NCBI GenBank assembly: GCA_026120185.1
Contig: JANUWF010001723.1
Coordinates: 62,001-126,000 of the forward strand
Length of the DNA stretch: 64,000 bases
Source: Voacanga thouarsii
Taxonomy: Eukaryota; Streptophyta; Magnoliopsida; Gentianales; Apocynaceae
Direction of reading: 5' to 3'
Below the pieces are notes generated by a model. It saw nothing but the letters and a program-made list of their open reading frames with translations, ran no database searches and had not been told where the DNA came from. Below, piece by piece: positions 59,469 through 64,000 of this stretch; position 1 is the first letter of the stretch; each line of letters starts with the position of its first letter. The position numbers were made by a program, and so were the translations under genes.

Positions 59469-62400
59469 ATGAAAAGATCATGTACGATTGATGCATTCTT
59501 CAAAAGGAAAAATATTAAAATTTCAAAATCTAGTAAAGAGTTGCATCCCATTGATCTTGGTCCTTCAAATTCTAAAAGTCCTCTTACAAAAACTCCACGA
59601 GTAGTTCAAGTAGGATTTAATATCAATTATTTGGAACATAATACAGGGTTACGATTTCAAATATGTGAATATCCTATTGATAATCGTGATAAAGTTCGTA
59701 GAGCCTATATTAAGGCTAGTCCATATCAATATTTGCAATCTAATTATCCAAAATCATGAGGTAAACATTCTCGTAGCTTTTAAGCATCATGGTTTAAGTC
59801 ATTTCCTTCATGGTTAGAATATTCTTCTAGTAAAGATGCTGCATTTTTTCTTCCTTGTTATCTAAAGATAGACGTATTGAATCAGATTCATTCACTATTA
59901 ATGGTTTTCGTTCATTGAAGAAGGTGAATGATGGTGAAAATTTTGTACTTTTGTCACACATGGGGAAAAGTCCAAATTCTCCTCATAGAAAGGCTAAGAA
60001 AGCATGTGATGATCTTATGAATCAAGATAGACATATTGTAAAAAAAAAATTATGAAATTTACTTCCAAGCGAAAGGAAGAAAATCGGCTTCGTTTGAAAG
60101 CTTCCATTGATGTTATTAAATGGCTTACATTTCAAAGATGTGGTTTTAGAGGTCATGATGAGACGAACTCATGAAAAAATAGAGGGAACTTTTTTGAATT
60201 GTTGAGTTTCATATCATCTTATAATAATAAAGTAGTAGTAGTTTTGAATAATACTTCTCAAAATGCCTTTTACACATCACATAAAGTGCAGAAGGAAATT
60301 TTACAAGTCATGGGAATAAAAGTGAAGAATGCTATTGTGAAGAAATTGGTGATGCAAAATTTTGTATAATTGTTGATGAAGCTCGAGATGAATCTAAAAA
60401 GAAGCAAGTGGCTATTGTTTTAAGATTTGTTGACAAAAATGGGCATGTACACGAGCATTTTTTTGAGCTTGTTCATGTAAAAAACACTACTATATTGACA
60501 TTAAAAGATTGAATGATTTATGTCCTCTCTCGTCACAGTCTTGGTGTTCAAAATATTTAAGGATAAGGTTATGATACGGCAAGTAATATGCGTAGGGAAT
60601 GGAATGGGTTACAAGTTTTGATTTTAGATGAATGCTTTTATACTTACTATGTTCATTGTTTGGCACATTGTTTACAATTAGTTTTAGTTGCTGCATCAAA
60701 AGAAGTTATTTCTATTCATAACTTTTTTGGCAAATTGAACAGCATAATTAATATTGTTTGTGCTTCATATAAGCTTAATGATCAACTAAAAGCTGCTCAT
60801 GCTTTAAATATTGGCTATTTACTTGCTAATAATGAGTTTGAGAGTGAAAAATGACTTAATCAAGTTTGTAGTTTACAGAGGGCAAGAGATACACGTTGGA
60901 GTTCTCATTTGAAACCTATTGTTAGTTTGATATATACGTTCAGTGTAACTTGTGAAGTTTTACTTAATATCATTAAGGATGGGGTTACATTTGTTGGATT
61001 GTATGCCCTCTTAGACTAGGTTTCTGATGTAAAATCGAATATTTTAATAAAAGAATTTATTTTCAGAATTTGTTTGTGAATTTACTTTTTGTTTGTGCAC
61101 GATTTTCGTTTGGAACAGACCCATTGTGTTTAAATAAGTGGTCCATGTGAATGGTGGTCTTTCACAGTAAGGTATGGATCACGGGTTATTTAACACATAA
61201 ACATTTGTTCTTAACCTATTGATGAGACTAGGAACCTCATCATGTTTAGATTATTATGTTATGAATTCCAAATGGGGAATGGCTTTCCTTTAGTCAGTGA
61301 GTAGTCCACTCACTTCATGACATAAGCGTATTTCGAATACGTAGGACAGGACCTGTAGTAGTGGTTTCTAAAAGTACTATATGATAAAAACCTGGACTAC
61401 CACCGCTACAGCGTGGACTAGTACTCTACGACTTGAGTATGAGTTGGTGGTCTGACGAAGCTGGAAGCATATACTTTGATTTGTTATAGTTGAGGTTCTA
61501 TCGTAGGGCCAATATACTTGCATGTTGGGTATGTGTGACTAGTTAGTTAAGATAGACTTGTACAAGATAGTTTCTGCACTATATCGCCCATTGTGGTTGT
61601 CCGAATGATCTAAAATGTCCAGGGCCCTGGGAAACATGACTTGGATGTTTGCTTTAGGGTAGCTCCCTTGGAAAGCAGAAACACTCCAGGAAGTCGTGGA
61701 TCATTGGACTAGAAGCCTAAGGATGGTAGATGTCATTTAGAGGGGTGTTAGTACACTTCTTCCTCTCTAAATGTACGGCGATATGTAGAGGGGTATTTTA
61801 GTCATTTCACCTGTAGGTCGGAGGCTTTGCTAATACAGCATTGTCCTTGGGGTCAATATTTCCTTATGGTAATATTAGGAAATATTTAAAATGCAAAATA
61901 CAGCTATTTATATAATAGGGGTATTTTGATCATTTTAGCAGCCAATGCGATGTGTCTTTTTGGTCCTCGGAATAGCCCGTAAGTCCTAACTAATTTTAGG
62001 TTGATGAATTGGTCTAAGTTCAAGAGGATTTTATTTTATTTTATTCAGGAAGCCTAATTTATTATTAGACTGGAATAAAATAAATAAATTAATTAAAATA
62101 GGAGTTGAGAGAAATTAATTATCTAGTTTAATTGGTTAATTAATTATTCAGGGCCTAGGTCCAGTATGAATAATTAAGAAATTAATCTGGGCTTAAACTA
62201 GGGGAAATAATTAATGTTTAGTTATTTATTGGGTTATTTATATAGGCCCAAGAAATAAATAATTAAAAATTAATTATTATGGTTCATTTGGGCTCATTAA
62301 TTATTTATTGGGTTGTTTATATAAGCCCAGGAAATAAATAATTAATGTTTATTATTTTGGGCCTTTTGGGTCCAAGAAAAATAATAAATATTTTTCTGGC

Positions 62401-63783
62401 CCAATAACTTGAACCTTAGGGTTTTTTTCAGATACGGTTAAGAGGAGTTTAGGGTTAGGCCAAACTGATTCTCAGGATAACATCCGGGTGTTTTGAAATA
62501 TGAAATCTCGGGGATATGTTTATCAGATAATGAGAGACCTAATTTTGGCTAACCAATAAAACAACTCTCTGGAAAAAGAAAAACCCTAGTTTTCCCTAAC
62601 CTTACAGAGAACTCACGTCTCTCTCTCTGCTCTCTCTCACGTCTCCTTTTTCTTGTTGTTCTTCTTGGACTTTGCTAACCAATAGCAAGTGAACCAAGGG
62701 GAATTGAGACTGTTCCTCTTCACCATAGTGTTCACCGACTAGAGTATAGGCAGAGGAATATTCCGAGAGCTGGAAAGTTTGGCATTGATGCAAACAAGGC
62801 GAAGTAGGAGGCTAGCGGGTGTTCAACCGGAAGCTTCTTCAAGTGGGCGAAGCGAGGTGATTCCAGTCGTTCAATCCGCTCCTACTCAACCTAGAAGGGT
62901 TAAGGAGCGCAAAGGTATGATCTTCACACTTCCGTATGGCCTCCAAGGCTTGGTGTTTATTTTTCTCTCCGTTTTTTTAAACCGTGCATGCTCCCTTGTT
63001 TCCGCCTCCCTCAACATTGGCTCAGTGTGGAGATGCAGATGCAACTTATGAGGCATTAATTTCATTTGAATTTGTTTTCATAATGCATCTCATGCGAACA
63101 ATCTTAGAGATTTCTAATTTGCTTTACCAAGCTTTGCAGTCTCAATCTCAGGATATTTTAAATGCAATGCATCTTCTTTCGTCCACTAAGTTTCTCATTC
63201 AGAAATTAAAAGATGAATGATGGGATGAATTAATCTTGAAGACAAAATCCTTTTGTGGGATAGTTAATATTCCTATTCCAAATTTAGATGTACATTATAT
63301 TGCACGAAGAGGAAGAGCCTATCATCAACAAGAAGTAATTAAATTAAGCATCACTACAAAATTGATATTTTTTATACGGTTATCGACACTCAATTGTAAG
63401 AGTTGAATAGCAAATTCAATGATCATACAGTAGAATTGCTAATTTGTTGTTCAGCTTTAGATCCAAGGAAAATGAGTGCATCATTTAGAATTGATGATAT
63501 TTGCAAGTTGGTTGAAAAGGTCAAGTTAAGGAGGTTTGAAATTTATCCACTTGTGTATCGTGTGGTAACTCTTGTTCTTGCTCTTCCAATTTCTACAGAT
63601 ATCACAAAGTAACCTTTTTCAGCTATGAATATAGTAAAGACCGAGCTTCAAAGCAAGATAGAAGATAATTTTCTATCAGATTGTTTGACAGTATATATTG
63701 AAAAGGAAATTACAGAAAAAATTGGTATAGATTCACTTATAAATGATTTTCGTAACTTGAAAAAGCGACGATCTGTAATTTGA
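59469..63783 (+). pseudogene. hAT transposase (TTF finger, DUF4371, dimerisation region), decayed
   Basis: This protein excised and moved the hAT element. Starting at ATG 59469 (MKRSCTIDAFFKRKNIKISK), the frame reads YPIDNRDKVRRAYIKASPYQ and then, past a stop at 59757-59759, the TTF-type finger ASWFKSFPSWLEYSSSKDAA, FFLPCYL. The DUF4371-like region follows: HMGKSPNSPHRKAKKACDDL and MNQDRHI (to 60055). The catalytic part has FCIIVDEARDESKKKQVAIV (near 60360), GYDTASNMRREWNGL (about 60570) and RARDTRWSSHLKPIVSL (about 60885). After the inserted LTR the frame resumes with CGDADATYEALISFEFVFIM, QSQDILNAMHLLSSTKFLIQ, then CCSALDPRKMSASF (from 63403) and the dimerisation end NDFRNLKKRRSVI-stop (63779-63781). 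Multiple stops and shifts make it inactive. Confidence 0.87.
60992..63013 (+). repeat. Solo LTR of a Copia-1-related retrotransposon
   Basis: A 2022-bp LTR starting TGTTGGATTGTATGC and ending CCTCCCTCA, flanked by perfect ACATT at 60987-60991 and 63014-63018. Its sequence follows that of the Copia 1 LTRs (for example the words for GGTATGGATCACGGGTTA and ACTAGTTAGTTAAGATAGAC seen in reverse complement at about 20300 and 19930). No internal part or second LTR is present, so recombination between two LTRs removed the rest. Removing it together with one ACATT rejoins the hAT transposase. Confidence 0.9.
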
Positions 63784-63901
63784 TGCATTATACTTTGGAA
63801 CTATTTTAGTATGTTTAATATTACTATTTTCATAAATTATTGAACGTATAAAATTTAGTTTAATTTGTTATTGACCCCCAATAATCCAATCTTGCATTCG
63901 C

Positions 63902-64000
63902 TCGTAGCATCTGCATCATCTATCAATACCATGCATGTGCTTCGATGTCTCCTATAAAAGCCACAAAGGAAAAGGAAATCTATCCACAATACTTCATTAT
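63902..64000. other. Right flank of the hAT element
   Basis: Unassigned host DNA after the hAT duplication. Nothing recognised in 99 bp. Confidence 0.4.

Larger units (their letters stand above)
58654..63893 (+). mobile_element. hAT-superfamily DNA transposon with inserted solo LTR
   Basis: The left end CAGTGGCGGACCTACG is a typical hAT terminal repeat. GCATTCGC at 58646-58653 and an exact copy at 63894-63901 form the 8-bp target duplication of hAT elements. A hAT transposase with C-terminal dimerisation region fills the interior. The right end (ACCCCCAATAATCCAATCTT) does not show the expected CCGCCACTG, so the terminal repeat has been lost or altered although the duplication remains. A solo LTR at 60992-63013 splits the transposase. 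About 3.2 kb remain without that insert. Confidence 0.82.

Noticed and set aside
62779..63051. Plus-strand frame crossing the right end of the solo LTR
   Set aside because: It runs from LTR sequence into hAT sequence across the insertion junction, so it is not an evolved gene.

Overview
This window is nuclear DNA of a flowering plant, most probably a eudicot. It is AT-rich, its genes have introns, and it is packed with plant transposon families: CACTA, Ty1/Copia, Ty3/Gypsy, hAT, Stowaway and Mutator-like MITEs. All calls come from reading the sequence and its translations; no database was searched, and no intact protein-coding gene was found.

Layout. (1) About 1-560: a weak LTR-like remnant and a short Mutator-like MITE. 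(2) 666-17284: one large CACTA (En/Spm) transposon with matching CACTACAACAAA-type ends, a 3-bp target duplication (TAC), subterminal repeats, a decayed TNP2 transposase, a DUF4216 part, and a second En/Spm-type protein gene near the right end. Between the two transposon genes lie pieces that look like captured host genes: an Ndc1-type nucleoporin C-terminus (+), a YqaJ-like nuclease exon (-) and a few unassigned exon-like pieces. (3) 17335-18405: an AT-rich foldback element with two small MITEs between three identical 9-bp repeats. (4) 18655-33168: a Copia retrotransposon on the - strand, with a Gypsy element (25781-30997) nested in its 5' leader. (5) 33983-46459: a second Copia element (+), with a minus-strand Gypsy element (36864-42583) nested between its protease and pre-integrase regions. 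(6) 46661-47331: a Mutator-like MITE with a perfect 9-bp duplication and a three-phase trinucleotide microsatellite inside. (7) 47875-49445 plus 56085-56100: a purine permease (PUP) gene, the only host locus recognised outside transposons. It has two frameshifts and is split in its last codons by a third Copia element (49446-56084) with a perfect 5-bp duplication. (8) 56101-58645: low-complexity DNA with a possible small hAT remnant. (9) 58654-63893: a hAT element with a TTF-finger/hAT-dimerisation transposase, an exact 8-bp duplication, and a 2-kb solo LTR inserted in it with a perfect 5-bp duplication.

The genes do not work together as a pathway. The window is a stratified record of nested insertions. 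Each coding region carries stops, frameshifts or deletions, often of the C-to-T/G-to-A type expected after cytosine methylation. The most informative parts are the host gene pieces carried by the CACTA element, the PUP gene cut three codons from its stop, and two Gypsy elements that both lack reverse transcriptase. I saw no operon, CRISPR array, tRNA or rRNA.
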